The notes under the pieces are model-generated. The model did no database searches. It saw nothing but the letters and a program-made list of their open reading frames with translations, and was not told the origin of the DNA. Positions 27,007 to 36,971 of a stretch of 64,000 nucleotides of DNA are shown piece by piece. Made by a program: the position numbers and the translations under genes. Numbering within the stretch: position 1 is the stretch's first letter; every line of letters begins with the position of its first letter. The stretch spans positions 4,650,001-4,714,000 of the forward strand of contig CP074402.1 in assembly GCA_018388625.1 (NCBI GenBank), given 5' to 3'. The stretch is from Nocardiopsis eucommiae (GTDB taxonomy: Bacteria; Actinomycetota; Actinomycetes; Streptosporangiales; Streptosporangiaceae).

Positions 27007-28527
27007 GTGCATCCGACCACCCCAGGGAGCCCGCGCGACAGAGCGGCGGGGCTCCCCTCCTCCAGGCGGCGCACCACCGCCACCGCAGGTCTGGCCGCCC
27101 TCGTGATGACGGCGGGCACGCTGGCGGGCTCACCGGCCCACGCCGAGCAGGCCGACCTCCCCGACCTCGTGACGGCCGGGGCGATCGAGGGCCACATGGC
27201 CAACCTCGCCACCATCGCCCGCTACAACGGGGGCAACCGCGCGAGCGGAACCCCGGGTACGACGTCGCCGCGCTGTACGTCGAGGACCAGCTCAAGCGAG
27301 CCGGATACGAGCCCTACCGCCACGAGTACGAGTTCGAGGCCTGGCGCGAGAACTCCCCGCGGTGCTGGCGCAGGCCGCCCCGAAGGAACACGTGTACGAG
27401 CTCGACCAGGACTTCGTCACCATGAGCTACTCGGGCTCCGGTGACGTCACCGCCCCGGCGGTCGCGGTCGCCCCGGACAGCGCCGCGAGCGGCTGCTCCC
27501 GGACGACTTCGCCGACTTCCCCGAGGGCGCCGTCGCCATCACCGTGCGCGGCAGCTGCGCCTTCGAGGACAAGGTGACCCACTCCGCCGAGGCGGGCGCC
27601 TCGGCGGCCGTCGTGGTCAACAACGAGGACGAGGTCTTCCTCGGCACCGTGGGCGAACTGTCCGCCATCCCGGCCGTCGGCGTCTCGGGGCTGGTCGGCG
27701 CTGACCTGCTGTCGATCCCGGACCTGGAGCTCCGGGTCACGGTGGACTCCGAGGTGCGCCAGGAGAGCTCCTACAGCGTGCTCGCGGAGACCCCCGGAGG
27801 CAGGGACGACAACGTGGTGGTCGTGGGCGCCCACCTCGACGGCGTCGAGGAGGGTCCGGCCATCAACGACAACGGCAGCGGGACGGCGTTCCTGCTGGAG
27901 ACCGCCATCCGGATGGCCGAGCAGCCCGACCCGAACAACCAGGTCCGCTTCGCCTTCTGGGGCACCGAGGAGTCCGGTCTGGTCGGCTCCAGCGAGTACG
28001 TGGCCGGTCTGGACGAGCAGCGGCTCGACGACCTCGCGCTCTACCTCAACTTCGACATGATCGGCTCGCACAACTACGGCCGCTTCGTGCTCGACGGCCG
28101 CATGGACCTGCCGGAGTCCGGCGGGGCCCCGTCCGGCTCCGGCGCCATCGCCAAGGTCTTCGAGGACTACTTCGAGGAGCAGGGCCAGGTCAGCGAGCCC
28201 GGCGTGCTCAGCGGCCGCAGCGACTACCTCGCCTTCATGCAGGCGGGCGTGCCCTCCGGCGGCCTGTTCAGCGGCGCCGACGGCGTGAAGTCGGAGGAGC
28301 AGGCCGAGTGGTACGGCGGTACCGCCGGGCAGACGTTCGACCCGTACTACCACACGGCCGACGACACCATGGAGAACGTCAACTGGGACTCGGTGGCCGA
28401 GCTGTCGGCGGCGGGCGCCCACGGCGTGGAGTTCTTCGCCGAGAGCACCCTCCCGGTCAACGGCGTGCTGTCGATGTCCTCCGTGACGGTGGACCTGCCC
28501 CGCAAGGGCGACGCCTGGCTCCGCTAG
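27007..28527 (+). CDS. secreted M28 family zinc aminopeptidase
   Basis: The corrected 507-residue protein has a signal peptide with an arginine triplet before the hydrophobic core (SSRRRTTATAGLAALVM), ending near SPAHAEQ. A PA-type insertion (GSCAFEDKVTHSAEAGASA) precedes the M28 catalytic domain, with ligands in VVGAHLDG, PAINDNGSG, WGTEESGL, LNFDMIG and YYHTADDT. Three lost bases, at 27255-27257, 27355-27358 and about 27484, scatter the N-terminal half over three frames; restoring them gives one chain (RASGTPGYDVAALYVEDQL). GGAGG lies six bases before the GTG at 27007. It probably releases amino acids from extracellular peptides. Confidence 0.85.
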
Positions 28528-28831
28528 GCGTCTGAACGCCCGCTGACCCCGCGAGCCTGAGGGGCGGGTGGCGTGAACCCCCGGTTCCACGCCGCCCGCC
28601 CCTCGCGATGTCTCCCCTCGTACGGGCGTCCGGGCGACCCCCTCAGTCCCGCCCGGGTGTCCGCGCGTGAACACCGCCGGAAACTACGGTGCGTAGCTTC
28701 CTCGTGCCTCAAGGTATCAGTGAGCCACATCACCACCACCCCATGAGACTGAACAGTTATCCTCCGTGACTCGCCCGTGCCCAGAGCCCCGCCCCGGGAC
28801 CCGAACCGCGCCCTCCCCTAGGCTGAGGCCC
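28528..28831. other. intergenic region, peptidase to adenosyltransferase
   Basis: Apart from the terminator at 28559-28604, this 304-bp stretch holds no visible gene. I looked for B12-box-like structure before the adenosyltransferase gene and saw none. Confidence 0.4.
28559..28604 (+). terminator. long hairpin terminator of M28 peptidase
   Basis: GAGGGGCGGGTGGCGTG pairs with CACGCCGCCCGCCCCTC (one mismatch) around a 12-base loop, about 30 bases after the peptidase stop codon. Confidence 0.8.
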
Positions 28832-29428
28832 ATGAGCACAAGGGACACGGACACACCGGTCGTACTGTCGAAGATCTACACGCGTACCGGTGACTCCGGC
28901 ACGACGGCGCTCGGTGACATGAGCCGCACCTCCAAGAACGACACCCGCCTGGTCGGCTACGCCGACACCGAGGAGGCCAACGCGGCCATCGGCGTCGCGC
29001 TCGCTCTGGGCGACCTCCCCGAGGACGTACGGGTCCTCCTGCTGCGGATCCAGAACGAGCTCTTCGACCTCGGCGCGGACCTGTCCACCCCGATCGTGCC
29101 CGACCCCGAGTACCCTCCGCTGCGCGTCCTGCCGGAGTACGTCACCCGGCTGGAGGAGGCCTGCGACACCTACAACGCGGACCTGCCGACCCTGCGCAGT
29201 TTCATCCTGCCCGGGGGCTCACCCACCGTCGCGCTGGTGCACACGGCCCGCATCGTGGTCCGCCGCGCCGAGCGCGCGGTCTGGGCCGCCATCGAGGAGC
29301 ACGCGGACGGCGTCAACCCGCTCACGGCGCAGTACCTGAACCGTCTCTCGGACCTGCTGTTCATCCTCGGCCGCCACGTCGCCGGAGACGGCGACGAGAT
29401 CCTGTGGAAGCCCGGCGGCGAGCGCTAG
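28832..29428 (+). CDS. PduO-type cob(I)alamin adenosyltransferase
   Basis: This 198-residue enzyme transfers adenosyl from ATP to cob(I)alamin, making the coenzyme B12 needed by acyl-CoA mutases such as IcmA. PduO features visible are the ATP loop YTRTGDSGTTALGD (about residues 16-29), the GYADTEEANAAIG segment, PGGSP, and ARIVVRRAERAVW with the arginines contacting ATP. ATG at 28832; intact. No cobalamin riboswitch is visible upstream, so its expression is probably not B12-responsive through RNA. Confidence 0.92.
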   Translation: MSTRDTDTPVVLSKIYTRTGDSGTTALGDMSRTSKNDTRLVGYADTEEANAAIGVALALGDLPEDVRVLLLRIQNELFDLGADLSTPIVPDPEYPPLRVLPEYVTRLEEACDTYNADLPTLRSFILPGGSPTVALVHTARIVVRRAERAVWAAIEEHADGVNPLTAQYLNRLSDLLFILGRHVAGDGDEILWKPGGER

Positions 29429-29486
29429 GACGCGCTCCCCGGACGAGACACCACGGTCCCGCTTCCCTCGGGGCACCACTCGACCT

Positions 29487-29525
29487 GCGACAAGGCAACT
29501 GTTTCCCGATGACAAGTGTTGTCGC
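29487..29525. promoter_or_regulatory. inverted repeat upstream of small membrane protein
   Basis: GCGACAA at 29487-29493 is mirrored by TTGTCGC at 29519-29525, with partial pairing continuing inward. It could be an operator or a hairpin in the leader of the next gene. Confidence 0.3.
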
Positions 29526-29579
29526 GGAAAAATCGGCTAGGTCTCGGTGCGAGCGACTCCCCCAACAGGAAGCAGAGAC

Positions 29580-30040
29580 ATGAGCAAGCACGCCAAGCCC
29601 GGCAGTGTCACCGCCGTCCTGGTACTCCTCATCCTCATCGCGGTGTACCAGCTCGTCGTCGGAGCAACCGCGATCGTCGGCGCCGTCGCGATCGACGCCA
29701 CCAACATGGCGGACGAGGCCCCCGCTGAGGCGGGGGCCATGCTGGAGGCCGCGGAGGACAACATCGCGGGCATCTACTTCGGCGCCGCGCTCTGTCTGGT
29801 CTACGCGGCCCTGGCGACCGCCCTCGCCGTGATGGTCGGCAGGGGCACCCGCGGGCGCGCCCTTGGACCATCGCGGTGAACACGGTGTTCGCCGTGGCCG
29901 GGCTCGCCCTGATGATCCCGATGATCTACGGGCTGGGCGCCGTCCTCTCGGCGGTCTTCGCCTTCGTCGTGGTGGGTCTGATGTTCACCAGCGGCGCGAG
30001 GTCCCACTTCGCCGCGACGGGCGCTCCCACGACGGGTTGA
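29580..30040 (+). CDS. small integral membrane protein of unknown function
   Basis: The corrected product is 153 residues with four hydrophobic segments (about 10-35, 60-85, 100-118, 122-142) and a short hydrophilic stretch rich in Ala/Glu between the first two. I do not recognise the family. A lost C at 29860-29862 truncates it after the second segment; restoring it gives RAPWTIAVNTVFAVAGLALM and two more segments. ATG at 29580 with AGGA upstream. It converges with the thiamine-binding gene. Confidence 0.6.
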
Positions 30041-30078
30041 TCCGACCCGCCGGCTCCCGGGCCGTGCCCGGAAGGGCG

Positions 30079-30384
30079 TCAGTGGAGGTCGCCGAGTTCG
30101 CGCTCGACGGCCTCCACCTTGCTGTGCAGTCCGTCGGTGACGCCCTCGCGGACGTCGGCCTTCAGGGTCAGGCTGACCCGGGCGGCGCCCTCGCCAGCGG
30201 CCTCCACGGCACGCTTGACGACGTCCATCACCTCGTCCCACTCACCCTCGACGGTGGTGAACATGGCGGAGGTCTCGTTGGGCAGTCCGCTCTCGCGCAC
30301 GACCCTGACCGCGCGGGCCACGGCCGGGGCGACGGACTCGCCCGTACCGAGCGGGGACACTGAGAAAGCGACGATGGTGCTCAT
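30079..30384 (-). CDS. MTH1187 family thiamine-binding protein
   Basis: This 101-residue protein has the ferredoxin-like fold of the MTH1187/YkoF group: IVAFSVSPLGTGESVAPAVARAV at the start and ETSAMFTTVEGEWDEVMDVV in the middle. Members bind thiamine or related molecules; the physiological role is unclear. ATG at 30384; intact. It follows the DUF2550 gene at the end of the atp transcription unit. Confidence 0.85.
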   Translation of the reverse strand: MSTIVAFSVSPLGTGESVAPAVARAVRVVRESGLPNETSAMFTTVEGEWDEVMDVVKRAVEAAGEGAARVSLTLKADVREGVTDGLHSKVEAVERELGDLH

Positions 30385-30445
30385 GGGCCCATGCAAACAC
30401 ACGGGCCCCGCCCCTGTGAACCTCAGGGGGACCGACGCGCCGGGG

Positions 30446-30934
30446 TCAGGCCTGCCACTGGGTGCCCGGGGGCATCGACTCGATCCACGACAGGAACCCG
30501 GTGAGCGCGCTCTCGCCCATCGCGACCTCGAAGGTCGCCTCGCTGGGATCACTGCCGTCCGCGCCGGCCCAGCCGATCTCCAGGACGGTCACGTCGGCGG
30601 GCAGGGGAGCGTCTCCGCCCCCGGGGGCGCGGCGCCCCACAACGACGAGACCGCGGCGCGACAGTCGCACTGTCGGCCGCGGTCTGAGGGAGAGGACGGG
30701 GAACCAGCCGAGGTCACCCGATCCGTACCGGCCGAAGCCGATCCGCCAGGACCCCCGGCGCCCCTTCTCCCCACGCGCGCGCAGGTAACACTCGACGGCC
30801 CCGCCGCTGCGCAACAGCACGAACCGTCGCATCCAGCCGGTGCCGAGCACCAGCACGACGAGCAGGACGATGGCGAGGACCACCCACCACAAGGACTCCA
30901 ACCACGGCGTTCCCTGAAGCGGTGCCACTCCCAC
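30446..30934 (-). CDS. DUF2550 family membrane protein
   Basis: This 162-residue protein has one N-terminal membrane helix (about residues 10-30, LWWVVLAIVLLVVLVLG) and a soluble beta-rich domain (GAVECYLRA, WRIGFGRYGSGDLGWFPV). DUF2550 proteins are encoded immediately after atpC in many actinobacteria, as here (22 bp gap), and no function is known. The GTG at 30934 is chosen because GGAGGCG lies upstream; a second GTG two codons on is possible. Confidence 0.8.
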   Translation of the reverse strand: MGVAPLQGTPWLESLWWVVLAIVLLVVLVLGTGWMRRFVLLRSGGAVECYLRARGEKGRRGSWRIGFGRYGSGDLGWFPVLSLRPRPTVRLSRRGLVVVGRRAPGGGDAPLPADVTVLEIGWAGADGSDPSEATFEVAMGESALTGFLSWIESMPPGTQWQA

Positions 30935-30956
30935 GTCTCGTCGCCTCCCGGCTTCG

Positions 30957-31352
30957 CTAGGCGACTTCCTCGCCAGCAGCACGCAGGCGGCTGCGGGCAC
31001 GGGCGGCGGCCAGGTTGTCACCCGACTCGCCCGCCTCCTTCAGCGCCTGACGCGCACGGTCCACATCGATGTCCTCGGAGAGCTCCGCGGTCTCGGCGAG
31101 GATGGAGATACGGCCCTCACCCGAAACCGAGACGAACCCACCGTGCGCGGCGGCCCGGATCTCACCGGTCTCACGCGCGCCCAGAACGCGAACGACCGCG
31201 TCCTCGGCCAGAAGCGACAGCACCGGGACGTGCCCGGGCTGGACGCCGATCTCGCCCTCGACGGTCTTCGCGATGACCATGTCGCCCTCGCCCGCCCAGA
31301 CCTCGCGGTCCGGAGAGACGATCTCGACGAAAAGCTTCTTCGACACTGCCAC
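30957..31352 (-). CDS. atpC: ATP synthase subunit epsilon
   Basis: Epsilon (131 residues) is the rotating-stalk subunit that couples F1 to F0 and can inhibit ATP hydrolysis. The N-terminal beta domain includes LFVEIVSPDREVWAGE and GEIGVQPGHVPVLSLL, and the C-terminal helices include ELSEDIDVDRARQALK. GTG start at 31352 with AGGAG upstream. It is last of the atp genes proper, separated from atpD by a 122-bp gap with a strong hairpin. Confidence 0.95.
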   Translation of the reverse strand: MAVSKKLFVEIVSPDREVWAGEGDMVIAKTVEGEIGVQPGHVPVLSLLAEDAVVRVLGARETGEIRAAAHGGFVSVSGEGRISILAETAELSEDIDVDRARQALKEAGESGDNLAAARARSRLRAAGEEVA

Positions 31353-31378
31353 AAACTCCTCGGCTAGCGGGTGGGTTC

Positions 31379-31414
31379 GGCGGGGCCGAGTACGAATGGA
31401 TACTCGGCCCCGCC
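31379..31414 (-). promoter_or_regulatory. perfect 14-bp hairpin between atpD and atpC
   Basis: GGCGGGGCCGAGTA (31379-31392) is the exact reverse complement of TACTCGGCCCCGCC (31401-31414), with an eight-base loop. No U run follows on the minus strand (CCGAACCCACCC), so it is more likely an attenuating or RNA-stabilising hairpin than a full terminator. Confidence 0.65.
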
Positions 31415-31474
31415 TCGGGTCTAGCCCCGCCCGTCGCCCTCCGCTCCCAGAGCGGGGGACACTGACGCGCAGTA

Positions 31475-32920
31475 CTAGCCTTCCTGCAGCTTCTTGGCCT
31501 TCTCCACGACCATGTCGATGTTGCCGACATCGAGGAAGGCCTGCTCGGGAAGGTGGTCGTACTCGCCGTCACACAGACCCTTGAAGGACGCGATGGTCTC
31601 CTCCAGCGGGACGAACACACCCGGGGTGCCGGTGAACTTCTCGGCCACGAACATGTTCTGCGAGAGGAAACGCTCCAGGCGACGAGCCCGGTTGACGATG
31701 ATCTTGTCCTCTTCGGACAGCTCGTCCATACCGAGGATGGCGATCTGGTCCTGGAGGTCGTTGTTGCGCTGGAGGATCTCCTCGACGCGCTGCGCCACCT
31801 GGTAGTGCTCCTCGCCCACGTACTGCGGGTCCAGGATGCGCGAGGTGGAGGCCAGCGGGTCGACCGCCGGGTAGATGCCCTTCTGCGAGATCGGGCGGGA
31901 GAGCTCGGTCGTCGCGTCCAGGTGGGCGAACGTGGTCGCCGGCGCCGGGTCGGTGTAGTCGTCCGCGGGGACGTAGATCGCCTGCATCGAGGTGATCGAG
32001 TGACCACGCGTCGAGGTGATCCGCTCCTGGAGCTGACCCATCTCGTCAGCCAGGTTGGGCTGGTAACCCACTGCCGAGGGCATACGGCCCAGCAGCGTGG
32101 AGACCTCCATACCGGCCTGGGTGAAACGGAAGATGTTGTCGATGAAGAGCAGCACGTCCTGACCCTGGACGTCACGGAAGTACTCCGCCATCGTCAGAGC
32201 CGAGAGCGCCACGCGCAGACGGGTGCCCGGGGGCTCGTCCATCTGGCCGAAGACGAGCGCGGTGTCCGGGAGGACGCCCATCTCGTCCATCTCCAGGAAG
32301 AGGTCCGTACCCTCACGGGTGCGCTCACCGACACCGGCGAACACGGACACACCACCGAAGTTGCGGGCGATACGGGTGATCATCTCCTGGATGAGCACCG
32401 TCTTGCCCACACCCGCGCCACCGAAGAGGCCGATCTTCCCACCGCGCACGTACGGGGTGAGGAGGTCGATCACCTTGATGCCCGTGACCATCATCTCGGT
32501 CTTGGACTCGAGCTGGTCGAAGGCCGGGGCCTTGCGGTGGATCGGCCAGCGCTCGGTCACGCCGAGCTCAGCCGTGGGCACGTCCATGGACTCGCCCAGG
32601 GTGTTGAACACGTGGCCCTTGACGACGTCGCCGACGGGCACGCTGATGGGCGCGCCGGTGTCGCGGACCTCGGCGCCACGGACCATGCCGTCCTGCGGGG
32701 CGAGGGAGATGGCGCGGACCAGGTTGTCACCCAGGTGCTGGGCGACCTCCAGGGTCACGACCTTCTCCGTGCCACCGATGCTCACGTCGGTGTGCAGGGC
32801 GTTGTAGATGCCGGGCAGGGAGCCGACGGGGAACTCCACGTCGACGACCGGGCCGGTGACCCGGGCGATGCGGCCGGTGGCGGTGCCAGCGCCGGCCGTA
32901 CCTTCAACTGTCGCAGTCAC
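31475..32920 (-). CDS. atpD: ATP synthase subunit beta
   Basis: The 481-residue catalytic subunit of F1 has Walker A GLFGGAGVGKTVLI, the catalytic Glu in GVGERTREG, Walker B DVLLFIDNIFRF and the C-terminal DELSEEDK-like segment; it is intact. GTG at 32920. It is five bases downstream of atpG. The gene shows no frameshift although its neighbours atpA and atpB do, which fits random sequencing error rather than decay of the operon. Confidence 0.97.
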   Translation of the reverse strand: MTATVEGTAGAGTATGRIARVTGPVVDVEFPVGSLPGIYNALHTDVSIGGTEKVVTLEVAQHLGDNLVRAISLAPQDGMVRGAEVRDTGAPISVPVGDVVKGHVFNTLGESMDVPTAELGVTERWPIHRKAPAFDQLESKTEMMVTGIKVIDLLTPYVRGGKIGLFGGAGVGKTVLIQEMITRIARNFGGVSVFAGVGERTREGTDLFLEMDEMGVLPDTALVFGQMDEPPGTRLRVALSALTMAEYFRDVQGQDVLLFIDNIFRFTQAGMEVSTLLGRMPSAVGYQPNLADEMGQLQERITSTRGHSITSMQAIYVPADDYTDPAPATTFAHLDATTELSRPISQKGIYPAVDPLASTSRILDPQYVGEEHYQVAQRVEEILQRNNDLQDQIAILGMDELSEEDKIIVNRARRLERFLSQNMFVAEKFTGTPGVFVPLEETIASFKGLCDGEYDHLPEQAFLDVGNIDMVVEKAKKLQEG

Positions 32921-32925
32921 TTCTG

Positions 32926-33846
32926 TTACTCACTTCCCGCGCTGGACCCAGAGAGCGCATCGGCACCGCCGACAATCTCACTGATCTCATTGGTGATCTC
33001 GGCCTGACGAGCCTGGTTGGCCAGACTGGTCAGGTTCTTGACGAGTTCTTCCGCGTTGTCGGTCGCGGCCTTCATGGCCGCCCGACGGGACGCCTGCTGG
33101 GAGGCTGCCGACTCCAGGAGGGACGCGTAGATCCGGTTGACCACGTACTGCGGAAGCAGCTGGTCCAGGACCTCCTCCGCGGAGGGCTCGAACTCGTACA
33201 GCGGCAACGCCTCGCCGCCGACGCTCTCCTCGAGCTCCTCGGCGTCGACCTCCTCCACCTCCAGCGGAAGGGCGCGGACCGCACCCGCCCGCTGGGTCAG
33301 CATCGACACGAACTCCGTGGAGACCACGTGGATCTCGTCGACACCACCCTCGGCGGTGTCCTGGGAGAACCTCTCCATGAGAGTGGAGCCGATCTCCTGG
33401 GCGTGCGCGTAGGTCGGACGCTCGGTGATGCCTTCCCAGGACTCCTCGACCGGACGGTCGCGGAACTTGTAGAAGGCGGCACCCTTGCGGCCCACCATGT
33501 AGGTGAGGACCTCCTTGCCCTGCTCACGCAGGAGCTGGGTGAGGGCCTCGGCCTCCTTGATGACGTTGGTCGAGAAGGCGCCGGCCAGACCCTTGTCACT
33601 GGTGACGACCAGGACGGCCGCACGGGTGGGGTTCTCGGCCTCGGTCAGCAGCGGGTGATCGGTCACCCGGCTGGCCAGGGCAGACACCGCCCGCGTGATC
33701 TCCCGTGCGTAGGGTCCGGCAGCCTCGGCCGCGCGCTGCGCCTTGGTGATGCGCGTGGCGGCGATCAGCTCCATCGCACGGGTGATCTTCGCCGTCGCCT
33801 TCGTCGCACGGATCCTCCGGCGATAGACGCGAAGCTGTGCACCCAT
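32926..33846 (-). CDS. atpG: ATP synthase subunit gamma
   Basis: Gamma (306 residues) is the central rotor shaft. It has the N-terminal helix MGAQLRVYRRRIRATKATAKI, the SDKGLAGAFS motif in the middle, and the C-terminal helix AMKAATDNAEELVKNL. Start ATG at 33846, three bases after the atpA stop; intact. Confidence 0.96.
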   Translation of the reverse strand: MGAQLRVYRRRIRATKATAKITRAMELIAATRITKAQRAAEAAGPYAREITRAVSALASRVTDHPLLTEAENPTRAAVLVVTSDKGLAGAFSTNVIKEAEALTQLLREQGKEVLTYMVGRKGAAFYKFRDRPVEESWEGITERPTYAHAQEIGSTLMERFSQDTAEGGVDEIHVVSTEFVSMLTQRAGAVRALPLEVEEVDAEELEESVGGEALPLYEFEPSAEEVLDQLLPQYVVNRIYASLLESAASQQASRRAAMKAATDNAEELVKNLTSLANQARQAEITNEISEIVGGADALSGSSAGSE

Positions 33847-33849
33847 GGG

Positions 33850-35489
33850 TTACTTCCCGCCCTTGGCGACCTTGATGGTCTCCTGGCCGACCTTCTCCTC
33901 AGCGAGCGCCTCGGCCTCGGCCTCGGTGCCCAGCAGGGTACCGGCGGAGGTCTGGAAGCCCACCTTGAACTTCTCGATGGCGGCCTGGAGCGTCTTCTGG
34001 CTGTCGTCCTCGAACTTGCCGGTGTCCCGGATGGTGTCCAGGACGGCCTTGTGCTCACGGTCCAGGTAGGACAGGAAGTCCTCCTCGAAGCGGCGCACGT
34101 CCTCGACCGGGACCTCGTCGATCAGGCCGGTGTTGCCCATCCAGATCGAGACGACCGTCTTCTCCATGGAGAAGGGCGAGTACTGCCCCTGCTTGAGCAG
34201 CTCCATCATCCGGGCACCGCGCTCCAGCTGCTGCTTGGAGACGGCGTCCAGGTCCGAACCGAAGGCGGAGAACGCCTCCAGCTCGCGGTACTGGGCCAGG
34301 CTCAGACGCAGCGTGCCGGAGACCTTCTTGGTGGCCTTGGTCTGGGCGGCGCCACCGACTCGGGAGACGGACACACCGACGTCGATCGCCGGACGCTGGC
34401 CCTGGTTGAACAGGTCCGAGTTCAGGAAGACCTGACCGTCGGTGATGGAGATTACGTTGGTGGGGATGTACGCCGAGACGTCGCCCGCCTTGGTCTCGAT
34501 GATCGGCAGGGCCGTCATCGAGCCCGCGCCCAGCTCGTCGGAGAGCTTGGCGCAGCGCTCCAGGAGACGGGAGTGGAGGTAAAAACGTCACCCGGGTAGG
34601 CCTCACGCCCCGGCGGGCGGCGCAGCAGGAGGGAGACCGCACGGTAGGCCTCGGCCTGCTTGGTCAGGTCGTCGAAGACGACGAGGACGTGCTTGCCCTC
34701 GTACATCCAGTGCTGGCCCAGGGCCGAACCGGTGTACGGGGAGAGGTACTTGAAGCCGGCCGGGTCGGACGCCGGGGAGGCCACGATGGTGGTGTACGCC
34801 ATGGCGCCGGCCTCTTCGAGGGCACCGCGCACGCTGGCGATGGTCGAGCCCTTCTGACCCACCGCGACGTAGATGCAGCGCACCTGCTTCGTGGGGTCGC
34901 CGGTCTCCCAGTTCGCCTTCTGGTTGATGATCGCGTCGATACCGATCGCGGTCTTGCCGGTCTGCCGGTCACCGATGACCAGCTGGCGCTGGCCACGGCC
35001 GACCGGGGTCATCGTGTCGATCGACTTGATGCCGGTCTGGAGCGGCTCGCCCACGGGCTGGCGCTCCATGACCGTCGCGGCCTGGAGTTCGAGCTCGCGG
35101 GTCTCGGTCGTCTCGATCTCGCCCTTGCCGTCGATGGGGTTACCCAGGGGGTCCACCACACGGCCGAGGAAGTTGTCGCCCACCGGGACCGAGAGGAGCT
35201 TGCCGGTGCGACGCACCTTCTGCCCCTCCTCGATGCCGGTGAAGTCACCCAGCACCACGACACCGATCTCACCGATCTCAAGGTTCTGGGCCATGCCCAG
35301 GGTGCCGTCCTCGAACTGCAGCAGCTCGTTCGCCATCGCCGAGGGAAGGCCACCGACGCGGGCGATGCCGTCACCGGAGTAGGTGACGGTACCGACCTCT
35401 TCAGCGCGGGTGGCGTCAGGCTCGTACGACTGGACGAAGCGCTGTAGCGCGTCCCGGATCTCATCCGGCCGGATCGTCAGCTCCGCCAT
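33850..35489 (-). CDS. atpA: ATP synthase subunit alpha
   Basis: The corrected 546-residue alpha subunit has Walker A GDRQTGKTAIGIDAI, the VGQKGSTIA segment, and PAIDVGVSVSRVGGAAQ in the C-terminal half. Read literally it is cut in two at the A run 34581-34585; one more base restores [20 protein letters not shown], which is invariant in the family. Because alpha is essential to this operon and the break hits an invariant motif, a sequencing error is the best explanation. ATG at 35489. Confidence 0.95.
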
Positions 35490-35554
35490 CTCTACGTTGT
35501 CCTTGCTCTCAAATGGCGCCGGGCCGGCGCCGTGCGTGCTTGCTTGTCTTCGCG

Positions 35555-36373
35555 TCAGCCGGCCAGGCGGCGCTGGACCTCAGCGATGCGCCCGGCGATC
35601 GTGCCGTCGATGACCTCGTCGCCCACCTGGATGGAGAGTCCACCCAGGATTTCCGGGGCGACCTCGATGTTCAGGTGGATCTCGCGGCCGTACTTGCGGC
35701 TCAGCAGGGTGCGCAGGCGCGTCTGCTGGGTCTCGTTCAGCGCGTGGGCGGTACGGACGACGGCGATGAAGCGCTTCGCGCGCTCGGCCACCAGTTGTCC
35801 GAAGTTGTCGAGCGCCTGCTCCAGCGTACGTCCCCGGGGGTGGGTGACCGCCTGGCTGACCAGAGCCAGCGTCGCGGTGCTCACCTTGCCCGAGAGCAGG
35901 TTCTCGACCAGCGAGCGCAGGTGAGCGTCGGCCACGCCCTCACGGGTGAGCGCCGAACGCAGCTCGGGCTGGGCGACGACGATCCGCTGGAAGCGGAACA
36001 GCTCGTCCTCCAGCTCGTCCAGCCGGGTGCCGTCGACGGAGGCGACGGTCGCGTAGACCGCCGTCCGCTCCAGGGCGTCCAGCATGTCGCGCCCGGTGGA
36101 CCAGGGCTGCGAGACCACGTCGCTGACCACGAGGACCGTGGACGGCGAGACCTTGCCCTCGAGGATCTGACCGATGAGAGCGGTCTTCTTCTCGGGGTCG
36201 TTGGCCGGGTCCGCCAGCCAGCGGCGGAGCGAGTGCTCGCCGCTGATCAGGGCGACGACCTCGAAGAGCTCGCCACCCAGCGAGACCGCCTGCTCGGCGC
36301 TGGCCGACGCCAGGACGTTCTCGTCCAGGCGCCGGATCGCCTCAGCCAGGGAGCTACGGCTGATACCACGCAT
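35555..36373 (-). CDS. atpH: ATP synthase subunit delta
   Basis: Delta (272 residues) links F1 to the peripheral stalk. The length is typical of actinobacteria, whose delta is longer than the approximately 180 residues of E. coli. The C-terminal block EIHLNIEVAPEILGGLSIQV with GDEVIDGTIAGR is the family signature. The ATG at 36373 overlaps the atpF stop, so translation is coupled. Intact. Confidence 0.94.
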   Translation of the reverse strand: MRGISRSSLAEAIRRLDENVLASASAEQAVSLGGELFEVVALISGEHSLRRWLADPANDPEKKTALIGQILEGKVSPSTVLVVSDVVSQPWSTGRDMLDALERTAVYATVASVDGTRLDELEDELFRFQRIVVAQPELRSALTREGVADAHLRSLVENLLSGKVSTATLALVSQAVTHPRGRTLEQALDNFGQLVAERAKRFIAVVRTAHALNETQQTRLRTLLSRKYGREIHLNIEVAPEILGGLSIQVGDEVIDGTIAGRIAEVQRRLAG

Positions 36374-36918
36374 CAGCGCACCCCGGCTTGCTTCGCGCTC
36401 TCGTCCTGGTCCAGCTCCTCCAGGAACCGGTCCACCACACGGGTCTGAGCGGCGTCGTCACTGAGCGTCTCACCGACGATGCGGCTCGCGAGCTCGGTGG
36501 ACAGGGCGCCGATCTCGCCGCGGAGCTGGACGAAGGCCTGCTGCCGGTCCGCCTCGATCTGCGCCTTGGCGGACTCGATGATGCGCTGGGCCTCGGCCTG
36601 GGCCTCCTCGCGAGCCTCGGCGATGATCGCCGCACGCTGCTCCTTGGCCTTCTCGAGCTCCTGCGCGTACTCGCGGTGGGACTCCTCGAGCTTCTCGCGG
36701 TACTGCTGGCGGATCTCCTCGGCCTCGGCCTCGGCCCTCTTGGCCCGCTCGATGCCGCCCTCGATGGCGTCGTGACGCTCGTCGAGGACCTTCATCACCT
36801 TCGGGACCGACTTGCGGACCACAAAGAAGTAGACCACGGCGAGCGCGATCGCGCCGAAGGTGAACTTCACCCAGTCGATCCGCAGAATGTTTGGTTCGGC
36901 TGCCAACTCCAACAGCAT
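36373..36918 (-). CDS. atpF: ATP synthase subunit b
   Basis: Subunit b (181 residues) has one N-terminal membrane helix (FGAIALAVVYFFVVRK, about residues 20-36) and a long Glu/Ala/Arg-rich coiled coil (RHDAIEGGIERAKRAEAEAE onward) that forms the peripheral stalk. ATG at 36918; intact. Confidence 0.95.
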   Translation of the reverse strand: MLLELAAEPNILRIDWVKFTFGAIALAVVYFFVVRKSVPKVMKVLDERHDAIEGGIERAKRAEAEAEEIRQQYREKLEESHREYAQELEKAKEQRAAIIAEAREEAQAEAQRIIESAKAQIEADRQQAFVQLRGEIGALSTELASRIVGETLSDDAAQTRVVDRFLEELDQDESAKQAGVR

Positions 36919-36971
36919 GGTCAGCCCTCCTTCGCGTCAGTTGCCATCAGGAAACGGTTGACGAATCCGGA

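Noticed and set aside
28700..28831. Cobalamin riboswitch before the adenosyltransferase gene
   Set aside because: No B12-box-like sequence or suitable multi-stem arrangement is visible.
33850..35489. Split atpA as two genes or a pseudogene
   Set aside because: The break falls in an A run within an invariant motif, in an otherwise intact operon; one added base restores the whole subunit.
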